Assembly: GCA_963696525.1 (NCBI GenBank)
Contig: CAVOKO010000008.1
Coordinates: forward strand, 124,001 to 188,000
DNA: 64,000 bases
Direction of reading: 5' to 3'
DNA from: CAWBRT01 sp963696525
Lineage (GTDB): Bacteria; Acidobacteriota; Terriglobia; Terriglobales; Acidobacteriaceae
Shown here piece after piece: positions 25,891-34,686 of this stretch (within the stretch, counting starts at the first letter, position 1; every line of letters starts with the position of its first letter). A program made the position numbers and the translations under genes. The notes below the pieces were generated by a model. That model was given only the letters and a program-made list of their open reading frames with translations. It was not told the DNA's origin and searched no databases.

Positions 25891-26170
25891 TGCATTAGAG
25901 AGGGAACGGGTGCCCCCGTTTATTTTGACTGCCGGGACTGGGGGGAACACACACCCGGCGCAAAACTAACCCAAAGAAACGATGATCACAATCCCAGCAA
26001 CGGTACGGCCGTAACGCCAGGGCCATCATGAGCCATTCCCCACTGCGCCGCTCGGAGCGATGCACTTCAAAGCTACCGCACATCGGGCATCGCCGTGCGA
26101 ACAGTTTCCTGGCAAACACGTTTTGACCTAAAGTACTCATAGATGCTGTCCAAATGGGTAATGGAGCGTA
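25692..26170 (-). repeat. inverted repeat copy 2 (pairs with 10912-11389)
   Basis: Reverse-complement partner of the segment at 10912-11389, with matching edges and small indels. It contains the zinc-ribbon gene on the minus strand and the small membrane protein gene on the plus strand. It separates the EPS core from the nonulosonate operon. Recombination between the two copies would invert about 14.3 kb. Confidence 0.8.
25895..26140 (-). CDS. small zinc-ribbon protein, copy 2
   Basis: An 81-residue homologue of the protein at 10940-11155. CPMC and CWDC pairs are conserved, as are FARKLFARRCP, EVHRSERRSGEW and LALRPYRCWDC. The C-terminus is about ten residues longer. The ATG at 26140 corresponds exactly to the start of copy 1; the frame continues upstream without similarity. 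The upstream oxidoreductase gene is on the other strand, so it has its own promoter in 26141-26345. Function is unknown; a small nucleic-acid- or protein-binding ribbon is likely. Confidence 0.55.
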   Translation of the reverse strand: MSTLGQNVFARKLFARRCPMCGSFEVHRSERRSGEWLMMALALRPYRCWDCDHRFFGLVLRRVCVPPSPGSQNKRGHPFPL

Positions 26171-26345
26171 ACACTTCGAGAGTACCTGATCAAGTGAATA
26201 TGCCGTAAAGAAACGGCGGACTTCTATTGGTAGAACCTCACCGGCGCGGCCTACGCAGGGATTCGGTAGATCACCAAGCGCGGTACGATGGTTATCGGTG
26301 GGCAATCTTACCGGACCACATCCACCAGCGGCGACTGTTAAATAT

Positions 26346-27371
26346 ATGAATTGCCTATTGCCCAACATCGTCCCTGAAACCGTGTCCGGTGTTGTATTGG
26401 GCACGGGGTCGATTGGATTTCGACACCTGAGAGTCTTGAATCACGGTCTTGGTATTTCAGTGGCTGCCATTCCAGTTCGCCCCAGTCGCAAACTGGAGCT
26501 CCAGGCGCAACATTTTGTGGTCTGCGAAACTTTGGAAGAAGCGGTTGCCCGGGGCGCCACCTATGCGATTATCGCTACGGATACGGGGCGTCATTTGGCG
26601 GATACTTGCAAGGCATTGTTACTAGATTGTGACGTTCTGGTTGAAAAACCCCTCGCTGCCTCCACGTCGGGACTCGGTCAACTGGCGATTCTTGCGCGGG
26701 AGAAGCATCGGAAAGTATTCGTCGGGTGCGATCTTCGCTTCGACCGCTCCTTACTCCTATTTCGTGAACGTCTGCCGGAAATCGGCAGCCTGCACGCAGT
26801 CAGAATCGAATGCCAGTCTTACTTGCCGGAGTGGCGGCCCAACCGCGATTACCGGCAGGCTTATTGTGCACGGCCAGAGGAGGGGGGAGTTCTGCTTGAC
26901 TTGGTTCACGAGATTGACTATGCCATGTGGCTGTTTGGTGCGCCTTCGCAAGTCTTTGCGCGGTTGGTAAATACAGGGCGATTAGGGATTCATGCGGAGG
27001 AGACAGCTGATCTTTATTGGCAAACCCCCACTGGCGCGGCCTTGTCGATTCGCCTGGATTATCTTAGCCGCCGCCCTCATCGCTGCATTCGGGCGTATGG
27101 AGAGTTCGGTGAGATGGAGTGGGATGGTGTAGCGCAGACTGTCACTGTTACCAAGGCCGGCGAACAACCCCAGTCGTTCGCGGTTGCGCATGAACGGGAC
27201 CAGCTTATTTCCGATCAGGCGCGAGCTTTTCTAGGTACACTCAAAGGCGGCGAGCCGGGCACTCTAACTACTCTCGAGCAAGCTGCAATCGTGGTGAGCA
27301 TCTGCGACGCGGCGCGGCGTTCTTCGGATTCCGGGCGCATGGAAGCGGTTCAAGATTGGAGCTTGGCATGA
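26346..27371 (+). CDS. Gfo/Idh/MocA family oxidoreductase
   Basis: A 341-residue protein from ATG 26346. The N-terminal NAD(P)-binding part has VVLGTGSIGFRHLRVL, and the signature D-V-L-V-EKPLA (about residue 97) contains the catalytic Lys of the family. EEGGVLLDLVHEIDYAMWLF, with the conserved His, is in the C-terminal domain. Members oxidise or reduce sugars such as UDP-sugars or inositol. It is the first gene of a tight operon and overlaps the cytidylyltransferase by four bases. An oxidoreductase in the same position beside ptmB and ptmA occurs in the Campylobacter legionaminate locus (ptmF, recalled from memory). GTG 26298 is an alternative start. Confidence 0.82.
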   Translation: MNCLLPNIVPETVSGVVLGTGSIGFRHLRVLNHGLGISVAAIPVRPSRKLELQAQHFVVCETLEEAVARGATYAIIATDTGRHLADTCKALLLDCDVLVEKPLAASTSGLGQLAILAREKHRKVFVGCDLRFDRSLLLFRERLPEIGSLHAVRIECQSYLPEWRPNRDYRQAYCARPEEGGVLLDLVHEIDYAMWLFGAPSQVFARLVNTGRLGIHAEETADLYWQTPTGAALSIRLDYLSRRPHRCIRAYGEFGEMEWDGVAQTVTVTKAGEQPQSFAVAHERDQLISDQARAFLGTLKGGEPGTLTTLEQAAIVVSICDAARRSSDSGRMEAVQDWSLA

Positions 27372-28132
27372 GCAGCGTGCGGCCGATTCTGGCCGTGATT
27401 CCCGCCCGTGGCGGATCGAAGGGATTGCCAGGTAAGAATATTCAGCCGTTCGCCGGTTTGCCGCTGATTGCGCATTCTATTCGTCTGGCACAGCTCTGCC
27501 CGGAAATCGACCGATGCGTTGTATCCACCGATAGCGAGGAGATCGCGGAGATCGCGCGCGCGCAGGGAGGCGATGTGCCGTTTTTGAGGCCCGCCGAATT
27601 GGCGCAGGACGACACTCCCATGTGGCCGGTGCTTCAGCACTGCTTACGGGAGCTGGAGCGAGGCACCGCGATGAGGTTTGGTTCGTTGCTCCTCCTTGAC
27701 CCTACCTCGCCCGGACGTATTCCTCAGGACGTTACGTTGGCAATCCGAATGCTTGAGGAGGATCCGGCCGCCGTCGGCGTGATTGCGGTTTCCGAGCCTC
27801 ACTTCAACCCACGTTGGGTCTGTGTGGAAGAGGCCAACGGTTACATCCGCTATCTCGTCCAGTCCTCGACGGAATACGGCAGGCGGCAGGATGTCCCGCC
27901 CGTATATCGCATCAACGCTCTTTTGTATCTTTGGCGGCGCCATCACGTGCTCGATGAGACCACGCTGCGCCTCGGGGATACGCCACATCGCATGCTGGTA
28001 GTTCCCGAGGAGCGTGCCATTCACATTGATGAGCCGAGCGATTTCAGGTTGGCGGAATTACTGGTGCGCGAGGGCATCGTGCGGCTGCCCTGGCTGAATT
28101 CGTCATACGAGAGCGGAAATGAAAAAAGTTAG
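27368..28132 (+). CDS. CMP-nonulosonate (acylneuraminate) cytidylyltransferase
   Basis: A 254-residue enzyme from ATG 27368. The N-terminal nucleotide-binding motif IPARGGSKGLPGKNI is the NeuA/PtmB signature, followed by PLIAHSIRLA and VVSTDSEEIAEIA. LLLLDPTSPGR and YRINALLYLWRR follow. It activates a nonulosonic acid (sialic, legionaminic or similar) with CTP, the last step before glycosyl transfer. Together with neuB- and neuC-like genes downstream it defines a nonulosonate pathway. Four-base overlap with the oxidoreductase upstream and 14-base overlap with the SDR downstream show tight coupling. The exact sugar is better judged from the whole operon, where the legionaminate type is favoured. 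Confidence 0.88.
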   Translation: MSSVRPILAVIPARGGSKGLPGKNIQPFAGLPLIAHSIRLAQLCPEIDRCVVSTDSEEIAEIARAQGGDVPFLRPAELAQDDTPMWPVLQHCLRELERGTAMRFGSLLLLDPTSPGRIPQDVTLAIRMLEEDPAAVGVIAVSEPHFNPRWVCVEEANGYIRYLVQSSTEYGRRQDVPPVYRINALLYLWRRHHVLDETTLRLGDTPHRMLVVPEERAIHIDEPSDFRLAELLVREGIVRLPWLNSSYESGNEKS

Positions 28133-28919
28133 CGAACTGATGTCGCTCAAAGGACGTGTCGCCGTCGTTACCGGTGGCGCGGGCAAGATCGCCGAAGCGA
28201 TTGAAGAGGTTCTGGCGGAACTGGGCGCCAAGTTATGCATCTTGGACATCGCCGCCGACTCGGCGGAGCAGCGCAGGCAATCGCTGTCCAAGTCATTTAC
28301 GGTGGAGGCGAGCGCGTTTTCCGCGGACGTTTCCCAGGAATTTTCCGTCCAGCGTGCCGTTGCGGCCGCAGCTGAACGCTATGGCGGCATCGACATTCTG
28401 GTGAACAACGCCGCCTATCCGCCGATAAATCTTCCCGCCGATCACCGCGAGCTTGAGTCCCAGCACTTGGAACAATGGAATGCCAATGTGGGAGTCATGC
28501 TTACCGGAGCCTTCCTGGTAACTCGCGCCTGTCTTCCCTGGTTGCGGCGGAGCGGAAAGGCATCGGTGCTCAATATGGGCTCGATCTACGGGTTGGTCGG
28601 TCCTGACTTGCGTTTGTACGACGATACTGAGATGGGCAATCCCGCGTACTATGCGGCGGCCAAAGGCGGTATTGTCCAGTTGACACGGTATTGGGCCACG
28701 ACTCTGGCGCCCGCGGTGCGAGTGAACTGTATCTGTCCGGGTGGCGTTTGGCGCGATCAACCAGTCGCTTTTCACGAGCGCTACAAGGCTCGCACGCCGC
28801 TGCAGCGCATGGCGGTCGAGGAGGATATCAAGGGCGCGGTGGCCTACTTTGCAACCGAACTATCCGCTTATGTTACAGGACAGATCCTGGCAATCGACGG
28901 AGGGTGGACGGCATGGTAA
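28119..28919 (+). CDS. short-chain dehydrogenase/reductase, PtmA-like
   Basis: A 266-residue classical SDR. The NAD-binding motif is VTGGAGKIAEAIEEVL. NNAAYPP lies in the usual NNAG position, the catalytic Ser is in NMGSIYGL, and the Tyr-Lys pair in YYAAAKGG. NCICPGGVWRDQP and the C-terminal ILAIDGGWTAW complete the family pattern. PtmA, an SDR next to PtmB in the legionaminate locus of Campylobacter, is the closest role by context. The start overlaps the cytidylyltransferase and the stop overlaps the synthase gene. Its reaction here is not known. Confidence 0.82.
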   Translation: MKKVSELMSLKGRVAVVTGGAGKIAEAIEEVLAELGAKLCILDIAADSAEQRRQSLSKSFTVEASAFSADVSQEFSVQRAVAAAAERYGGIDILVNNAAYPPINLPADHRELESQHLEQWNANVGVMLTGAFLVTRACLPWLRRSGKASVLNMGSIYGLVGPDLRLYDDTEMGNPAYYAAAKGGIVQLTRYWATTLAPAVRVNCICPGGVWRDQPVAFHERYKARTPLQRMAVEEDIKGAVAYFATELSAYVTGQILAIDGGWTAW

Positions 28920-29965
28920 TGTCAATTCGCGTTGGCAAGCACAGTATCGGCCCGGGTCTGCCGTGCATGGTGATTGCCGAGGCTGGCGTCAACCACAACG
29001 GCAATCTGGAAATGGCTTTGCGACTAGTGGACGCCGCCGCTGAAGCGGGCGCGGATGTGGTCAAGTTTCAGACGTTCAAGTCCGAGGAAGTAATTTCTCC
29101 GGTTGCTCCCAAAGCCGCGTACCAGGTGCAGACTACCGGGGCGGCGGAATCGCAGCTCGAGATGGTACGAAAGCTGGAATTGCCACCGGCGGCCTTCGCC
29201 ACTATCGACCACCATTGCCGTGAGCGTGGGCTGCTCTTTCTATCGACGCCGTTCGACCGCGGCAGTGTCGATCTATTGCAGAATCTCGACATCGCAGCCT
29301 TTAAGATCCCAAGTGGAGAGGTCACGAATCTTCCATTCTTGACCTACGTGGCGAAGCAACGGAAGCCGGTAATTCTGTCCACCGGGATGTCAACTCTTGA
29401 CGAAGTGGCGGCAGCGGTGGAGGTGGTGCTCGCCGCAGGTACAGGCGAGTTAGCTCTCCTTCATTGCGTCAGCAACTACCCCGCGCTCGCTTCCAGTGTG
29501 AACCTGCGGGCAATGAAAACGCTCGAGCAGCGCTTTGGCGTGCCAGTGGGATATTCGGACCACACGGAAGGCATCGAAATTTCTCTCGCTGCCGCCGCTT
29601 TGGGCGCGTGCATCGTGGAAAAGCACTTCACGCTGGATCGAACACTGCCTGGCCCGGATCACCGTGCCTCTATCGAGCCGCGCGAATTAGCGGCACTGGT
29701 ACGGGGTGTTCGTACGATTGCATCCGCTTTAGGCGACGGTCGCAAAGTTCCAGCCGCGGAGGAATTAAATACCGCCGCGGTCGCGCGCCGGAGCCTGGTC
29801 GCCGTCCGCGATCTGGCTGCTGGAACCATATTGACCGAGGAAAACATTGCTATCCGCCGGCCCGGAACCGGTCTGCCGCCCTCAACTTTGCCGGCCGTGC
29901 TCGGCCGCCGGCTGCGCCAAGATGTAGCCGCGGGCGCATTGCTATCGCTGGAGATATTGGTGTGA
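28913..29965 (+). CDS. nonulosonic acid synthase (NeuB/LegI type)
   Basis: A 350-residue enzyme from ATG 28913 (another ATG at 28919). The TIM-barrel NeuB domain starts CMVIAEAGVNHNGNLE and contains ADVVKFQTFK, FKIPSGEVTNLPFL, PVILSTGMSTLDEV, YSDHTEG and VEKHFTLD with metal-binding and PEP-binding residues. From about residue 290 there is a C-terminal SAF (antifreeze-like) domain that closes the active site of the dimer partner. It condenses PEP with a six-carbon amino sugar (ManNAc or the 2,4-diacetamido-2,4,6-trideoxymannose precursor of legionaminate). The stop overlaps the start of the epimerase gene (GTGA). Confidence 0.92.
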   Translation: MVMSIRVGKHSIGPGLPCMVIAEAGVNHNGNLEMALRLVDAAAEAGADVVKFQTFKSEEVISPVAPKAAYQVQTTGAAESQLEMVRKLELPPAAFATIDHHCRERGLLFLSTPFDRGSVDLLQNLDIAAFKIPSGEVTNLPFLTYVAKQRKPVILSTGMSTLDEVAAAVEVVLAAGTGELALLHCVSNYPALASSVNLRAMKTLEQRFGVPVGYSDHTEGIEISLAAAALGACIVEKHFTLDRTLPGPDHRASIEPRELAALVRGVRTIASALGDGRKVPAAEELNTAAVARRSLVAVRDLAAGTILTEENIAIRRPGTGLPPSTLPAVLGRRLRQDVAAGALLSLEILV

Positions 29966-31128
29966 GGACGATTGGCGTTGTCTCTACGTCCCGCGCCGAT
30001 TACAGCTATTACCTTCCATTGCTTCGTGCAATCACCGAAGACCCGGAACTTCGCCTGCACCTGCTGGTTTCAGGCATGCACCTTGTCCCCGAATTTGGCT
30101 TGACGGTGAAGGCCATTGAAGCCGACGGGTTCCCGATCGCCGCGCGCATAGAGACTTTGGTCGCCTCTGATACGCCTGAGGCAATCGGCAAATCCATGGG
30201 GTTGGCGGTGATTGGTTTCGCGCAAGCATTTGCCGCGTTTCGTCCGGATATTCTGGTGGTGCTGGGCGATCGCTTCGAAATGCATGCCGCCGGATTGGCG
30301 GCGCTGCCCTATAAGTTGCCGGTGGCTCACCTTGGCGGTGGTGATGTAACCGAGGGTGCTATCGACGAGTGCCTGCGCCATAGCCTTACAAAACTAAGCC
30401 ACCTGCACTTCGTGGCCGGCGCCGAACAGCAAGCACGCATTCTGCAAATGGGCGAGGAACCGTGGCGCATTTTCGTGACGGGCGCACTTAGTCTGGACGT
30501 GATTCACTCCACACCACGGTTATCGACACAGGAGATGGCAGAGAGATTCGGCGTCCCGCTCGACAGGCCTTTTCTACTGGCTACCTATCACCCGGTCACT
30601 TTGGAGTACGAGAAGACCGGCGAGCAGATCACGCAATTCTTGTCGGCGTTGGATGAGATTGGGATGCCGGTGCTATTCACCGCCCCTAACGCCGATACAG
30701 CCGGCCGGCTGATTGCCACTGCTATGCAAGAATATGTTGCCGCTCATCCGGAATCCAGGTTGGTCGAAAGTTTCGGCGCAGCCGGTTTTTTCACGTGTAT
30801 GTCCTTGGCGGCGGCGATGGCCGGGAACTCTTCGAGCGGCATCATCGAGGCTGCCTCGTTTGAATTACCGGTGGTCAACGTCGGTAAACGGCAGTGCGGC
30901 CGCCTTCGTGCACGCAACGTAATCGACTGCGGTGATAGTCGGACAGAAATCGTTGCCGCTCTCAGGCGGGCACTTGAGCCGGAGTTCCGCTCATCGCTGC
31001 GCGGCCTTGAAAACCCGTACGGTACAGGGACCGCTACTACTCAGACAATCCATCAGCTCAAGACCATAGCTATCGACGATAAGCTGATCCGCAAGCGGTT
31101 CATGAAGCGTGACCCAGAGTTCAGGTGA
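29962..31128 (+). CDS. hydrolysing nucleotide-sugar 2-epimerase (NeuC/LegG type)
   Basis: A 388-residue GT-B-fold epimerase beginning at GTG 29962, directly overlapping the synthase stop. The frame is open further upstream, but family sequence starts with RTIGVVSTSRADYSYYLPLL. ILVVLGDRFEMHAAGLAA, HLGGGDVTEGAIDECLRHS and MAGNSSSGIIEAASF are the NeuC-type motifs with the catalytic Asp, Glu and His. It converts UDP-GlcNAc (or the diacetamido UDP- or GDP-sugar in the legionaminate path) to the 2-epimer and releases the nucleotide. Gene order cytidylyltransferase, SDR, synthase, epimerase strongly suggests one pathway. Confidence 0.9.
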   Translation: MRTIGVVSTSRADYSYYLPLLRAITEDPELRLHLLVSGMHLVPEFGLTVKAIEADGFPIAARIETLVASDTPEAIGKSMGLAVIGFAQAFAAFRPDILVVLGDRFEMHAAGLAALPYKLPVAHLGGGDVTEGAIDECLRHSLTKLSHLHFVAGAEQQARILQMGEEPWRIFVTGALSLDVIHSTPRLSTQEMAERFGVPLDRPFLLATYHPVTLEYEKTGEQITQFLSALDEIGMPVLFTAPNADTAGRLIATAMQEYVAAHPESRLVESFGAAGFFTCMSLAAAMAGNSSSGIIEAASFELPVVNVGKRQCGRLRARNVIDCGDSRTEIVAALRRALEPEFRSSLRGLENPYGTGTATTQTIHQLKTIAIDDKLIRKRFMKRDPEFR

Positions 31129-31275
31129 GGACAAAAGAAGACTGATGCAGGAAACTGCAATTCTTCCACTTGGCCTGCCGTATGGGAGCAGATCTTTGCC
31201 AGCAGACCCTGGGGCAAGCATCCGCCCGAGTACGGGCTTGTCATTCCCGAAAACTTGTTTTCAATAGCCTGCTAG
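31129..31275 (+). pseudogene. remnant of a methyltransferase-like gene
   Basis: Translation in the frame of the preceding epimerase gives VWEQIFASRPWGKHPPEYG, which resembles the N-terminus of class I SAM methyltransferases found in surface-sugar loci (pattern W-x-x-IF-x-x-x-x-WGK-x-PPE, from memory). A stop follows at 31273. The start and the SAM-binding part are missing. From 31276 to 31450 no gene is seen. It is likely a gene lost from the operon, leaving a 322-base gap in an otherwise overlapping gene string. Confidence 0.4.
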
Positions 31276-31450
31276 AGTCATCCCACGGACAGACTACGTG
31301 ATTTCATCGATATTCCTTTCGGCAACTTGAGTACAAACTAGCTTGTGCGGGAGATAACGGCTGGCAGCATCGCTCAACTCAGCAGCGCTGCAAAACCGTC
31401 TACGGTGCACAGTGAAGTCGCTGTAGCACCTTGAATTGCGGGAGAAAGAG

Positions 31451-33583
31451 ATGGAGTTGCGTTTTCTGGATGGTTTGAATCCCGGGGATGTCAGCGCTTG
31501 GGAAGAGATGGTGCGCGGCGCTCCGACTCCGGACGTCTATTACCGCCCGGGATATGTGCGTGCGTACCACTTCGCCGGTGAGGGCCGCCCTGTCGCGGCG
31601 GTCATCCGCAGCGGCTCCAGTGAACTGCTTTTCCCGTTGCTGATTCGCGACCTTACGTTTGACGGCGAGAGTTGCTCCGATGCTATTACTCCCTATGGGT
31701 ACGGGGGAATGCTGCTGGTTTCAGGCCCAAGTCCGGACTCGCGTATCCTTCGGGAAGCCGCTGAAGAATTGCGCAACTGGGCGCATAGTCTGGGTCTGGT
31801 CGCCTGTACCATCCGGCTCCACCCGTTGCTGGACGGAGATACCATCCGGCAGGCGTCCGAAATTTGGCATAAAGGCGTTCGAGTATTTTCCCCTAGTCAA
31901 ACGATTGCCGTGGAACTTGAACGCTGGGATGAAACCAGTTTTGCGTTACAAGACATAAGCAAGGGCCGAGGGTATGACTTGAAGAGGGCGCGTGCCGCTT
32001 GCCGGGTTAGAGTCGCTGAAGGTCCGCAGGCCAGTGAGGATCTAATTGCCTTCCAGGCAATGTATCGGGAGACGATGGCACGCCTGCATGCCGATAAGTT
32101 TTTCTTTTTTCCCGACGAGTATTATCAGCATCTCGCGGATGAACTTGGAGATAGTTTTGCCGTTGCTACGGCCTTTGCCGGCGACCGTCTGGTCGGTTCG
32201 GCTGTTTTCATGGCCGGGCGCGACTTCGCGCACTACCACCTTTCTGGGACGAACGATGAAGGCCGCCGCAATGGGGCAGCGACACTGCTGATGATGGCGG
32301 GTTGCGACTGGGCCAAGCGAAAGGGTTGTTCACTCCTGCATCTCGGCGGCGGCTTGCAGCCGCACGACAGCCTGTGGCAATTCAAGCGCAGTTTTCACGG
32401 AAAGGCGCTCTCCTATTCCTACGTCACCGTCATCGGCGACTCGGAACGATATGAGACTGCATGCAGCCGACCGGATTCGGTGTGGCCATACACGGGCCGG
32501 CAGTTTGGAGCGGCAACGTTGCTATCTTCGGGGAATTCGAACTCAAACGCAGGAAGCTCCTCTGATGAGTGTAGGCCACTGAAGATTGGGTATTTTGGAG
32601 ATGGGCCATGGGCTCATCGCGCGTTGGATCTGATCTGCGGCTCAGAGCAGTTCAAAATCGGCTTCATTGTGGCTCGCTATGACTTTCCCGATTCCGTGCT
32701 TTGCCGTTACGCCAAGCAATTGCAGGTTCCTTTCCTTACAGATCGCGACGTCAACAGCGAAGAGTTCATCCGCTCCATTGCCGCTCATGAATGCGACCTT
32801 TACGTCTCGATGTCGTTCAATCAGATTCTAAAGACCCCCATCCTGAGTGCTGTTCCCAAGGGTTTCATCAACTGCCATGCCGGCGCCCTGCCGTTTTACA
32901 GGGGCAGGAACATTCTGAACTGGGCAATTATCAATGGCGAGCGCAAATTCGGAGTCACGGTGCACTATATTGACCATGGCATCGACACCGGCGACATCAT
33001 CTTGCAGCAGTTCGGGGAAATTACGGAGCAAGACGATTACGGATCCGTGCTTGCCAAGGCCGTGGAGATTTGCGCGGATACCCTGTTTAAAGTGCTGAAG
33101 TTGATTCACTCGGGCGAGGCCCCTCGGACCACGCAGGCATCGATTCACCCGGTCGGGCTTTATTGTTGTCCACGCCGCGAAGGCGACGAATGGATCGACT
33201 GGGAGTGGCGCTCAAAACGTGTCTACAACTTCGTCCGAGCTCTCAGCCCCCCGGGTCCTGCCGCCAGAACAGTGGTCAAAGGCAGCAGTGTCGCAGTCCT
33301 GCAATGTAAGCTGATCCAAGGCGCTCCCTCCTACATCGGCGTACCGGGTGAAGTCGTGGGCCGCGATTCCCGCGGCAACATAGTTAAGACTAAAGACAGC
33401 ACTCTACTGATCACCAAGATAGCCGATGTGGAAAACGACGGACTCGAAAATATACGCGTTCCGTCATTTCCCATCAGTACCCGAATGGGACTCGACATGC
33501 GCGGCAGGATTGGGGCGCTAGAGGATCGAATCGCTGAGCTCAGCCGGACCATCCACGAATTGACCGAACGAATAAAACAATGA
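31451..33583 (+). CDS. bifunctional FemAB/GNAT-like acyltransferase fused to sugar N-formyltransferase
   Basis: A 710-residue protein from ATG 31451 with GGAG upstream. Residues 1-350 look like a FemAB/GNAT-type acyltransferase: VYYRPGYVRAY, HYHLSGTN, ATLLMMAGCDWAKRKG and LHLGGGLQPHDSLWQFK. From about residue 375 a formyltransferase domain follows: KIGYFGDGPWAHRAL, then FINCHAGALPFYRGRNI with the catalytic Asn and His, and HYIDHGIDTGDII with the catalytic Asp. These are the Asn-His-Asp triad of 10-formyl-THF-dependent enzymes. The last 35 residues form a short coiled coil. The formyl half probably modifies an amino sugar of the nonulosonate pathway. The next gene overlaps its stop (ATGA). Confidence 0.75.
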   Translation: MELRFLDGLNPGDVSAWEEMVRGAPTPDVYYRPGYVRAYHFAGEGRPVAAVIRSGSSELLFPLLIRDLTFDGESCSDAITPYGYGGMLLVSGPSPDSRILREAAEELRNWAHSLGLVACTIRLHPLLDGDTIRQASEIWHKGVRVFSPSQTIAVELERWDETSFALQDISKGRGYDLKRARAACRVRVAEGPQASEDLIAFQAMYRETMARLHADKFFFFPDEYYQHLADELGDSFAVATAFAGDRLVGSAVFMAGRDFAHYHLSGTNDEGRRNGAATLLMMAGCDWAKRKGCSLLHLGGGLQPHDSLWQFKRSFHGKALSYSYVTVIGDSERYETACSRPDSVWPYTGRQFGAATLLSSGNSNSNAGSSSDECRPLKIGYFGDGPWAHRALDLICGSEQFKIGFIVARYDFPDSVLCRYAKQLQVPFLTDRDVNSEEFIRSIAAHECDLYVSMSFNQILKTPILSAVPKGFINCHAGALPFYRGRNILNWAIINGERKFGVTVHYIDHGIDTGDIILQQFGEITEQDDYGSVLAKAVEICADTLFKVLKLIHSGEAPRTTQASIHPVGLYCCPRREGDEWIDWEWRSKRVYNFVRALSPPGPAARTVVKGSSVAVLQCKLIQGAPSYIGVPGEVVGRDSRGNIVKTKDSTLLITKIADVENDGLENIRVPSFPISTRMGLDMRGRIGALEDRIAELSRTIHELTERIKQ

Positions 33584-34686
33584 ACGATCATGGTCACAGC
33601 GTCGCAGCGGCAAAGTTCGAGCCCTCGCTAGCTCTGCCTTTAGTGGCGCCGCACACCTCGGTGCGCGATACGATGCTGGTCATCGACAAGTATGCCAAGG
33701 GCATTGCTGTTGTCGTCGACGACGAGCGCCGCCTGGTGGCCACCATTACCGACGGAGACATCCGGCGCGCTATTTTGGCCGGCATGGACCTCTGTGTTCC
33801 GGTCATGCAATTGAAGCAGCGGCAACCCAGCGGTCCCGAGCCTGCTCCCGTAATTGCTCGCGTGGGCACATCGGAGACAGCGTTGATTGCCTTGATGAAG
33901 GAGCGGAGTGTCCGGCAGATTCCGTTGCTGGATGCCGAAGGCCGGGTTTGCGGGTTGGCCGTTTTACACGATCTGCTGCACAGGCTTGATTTGCCGGTAA
34001 CTGGCGTCATCATGGCCGGCGGTTTCGGGAAGCGCCTCAGGCCGCTTACGGATTCCGTGCCCAAGCCCATGTTGCCCATCAATGGTCGCCCCTTGATGGA
34101 GCATACGCTGGACAAGCTCCGCCAAGCCGGGGTGCAGTCGGTGCATATCACGACTCACTACCTTAGTGACAGCATCACCCGGCACTTCAAGGATGGAGCT
34201 GGGTTTGGAGTCAATGTAACCTACGTACAGGAGTCGGAACCCTTGGGCACGGCAGCCGCACTCGCCCAAATCAAGGCTGGAACCGACCCCTTGCTGGTGA
34301 TAAACGGCGACATCCTGACCAATGTGAACCTGCGGGCGATGCTGGATTTTCATCGGGAACATGGAGCCTGCCTAACCGTCGGGGTTCGCCAATACGATAT
34401 AGAAGTACCTTTCGGCGTGGTCGAAAGCGATGGAATCAAAGTGCTCGCGGTAACGGAAAAGCCGGTTTTACGGCACTTTATCAATGCCGGGATTTACATG
34501 GTCGAACCCGCCGTGTGCCGGTTGATTCCGCCCAAACAGCATTTCGACATGCCCGATCTGATTACGGCGGCGATCCAGCAAGGCGGCACGGTTATCAGTT
34601 TTCCAGTTTCCGAATACTGGCTCAACATTGGGCGTATCGAACAATATCAGAAGGCCGGAGCCGATGCCGCGGAGGGAATTGTTTGA
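33580..34686 (+). CDS. CBS-domain sugar-1-phosphate nucleotidyltransferase (PtmE-like)
   Basis: A 368-residue protein. Residues about 20-130 form a pair of CBS domains (DKYAKGIAVVVDDERRLVA, TDGDIRRAIL, RQIPLLDAEGRVCGL). The catalytic domain follows with GVIMAGGFGKRLRPLT and SVPKPMLPI, the nucleotide-binding signature, and LVINGDILTNV with the metal-binding Asp. In Campylobacter, PtmE with the same domain order makes GDP-glucosamine for the GDP route to CMP-legionaminate. The overlap with the formyltransferase gene and the following LegB-like gene supports this role. The nucleotide (GDP against UDP or CDP) cannot be read from sequence. CBS pairs suggest control by an adenine nucleotide. Confidence 0.85.
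   Translation: MNDHGHSVAAAKFEPSLALPLVAPHTSVRDTMLVIDKYAKGIAVVVDDERRLVATITDGDIRRAILAGMDLCVPVMQLKQRQPSGPEPAPVIARVGTSETALIALMKERSVRQIPLLDAEGRVCGLAVLHDLLHRLDLPVTGVIMAGGFGKRLRPLTDSVPKPMLPINGRPLMEHTLDKLRQAGVQSVHITTHYLSDSITRHFKDGAGFGVNVTYVQESEPLGTAAALAQIKAGTDPLLVINGDILTNVNLRAMLDFHREHGACLTVGVRQYDIEVPFGVVESDGIKVLAVTEKPVLRHFINAGIYMVEPAVCRLIPPKQHFDMPDLITAAIQQGGTVISFPVSEYWLNIGRIEQYQKAGADAAEGIV

Noticed and set aside
29464..29961. 5' extension of the NeuC/LegG frame over the synthase gene
   Set aside because: It overlaps the conserved synthase in another frame and is very Arg-rich. Family sequence begins at GTG 29962.
34515..34682. 5' extension of the LegB-like frame over the nucleotidyltransferase gene
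   Set aside because: It overlaps conserved PtmE-like coding sequence. The SDR fold begins just after TTG 34683.
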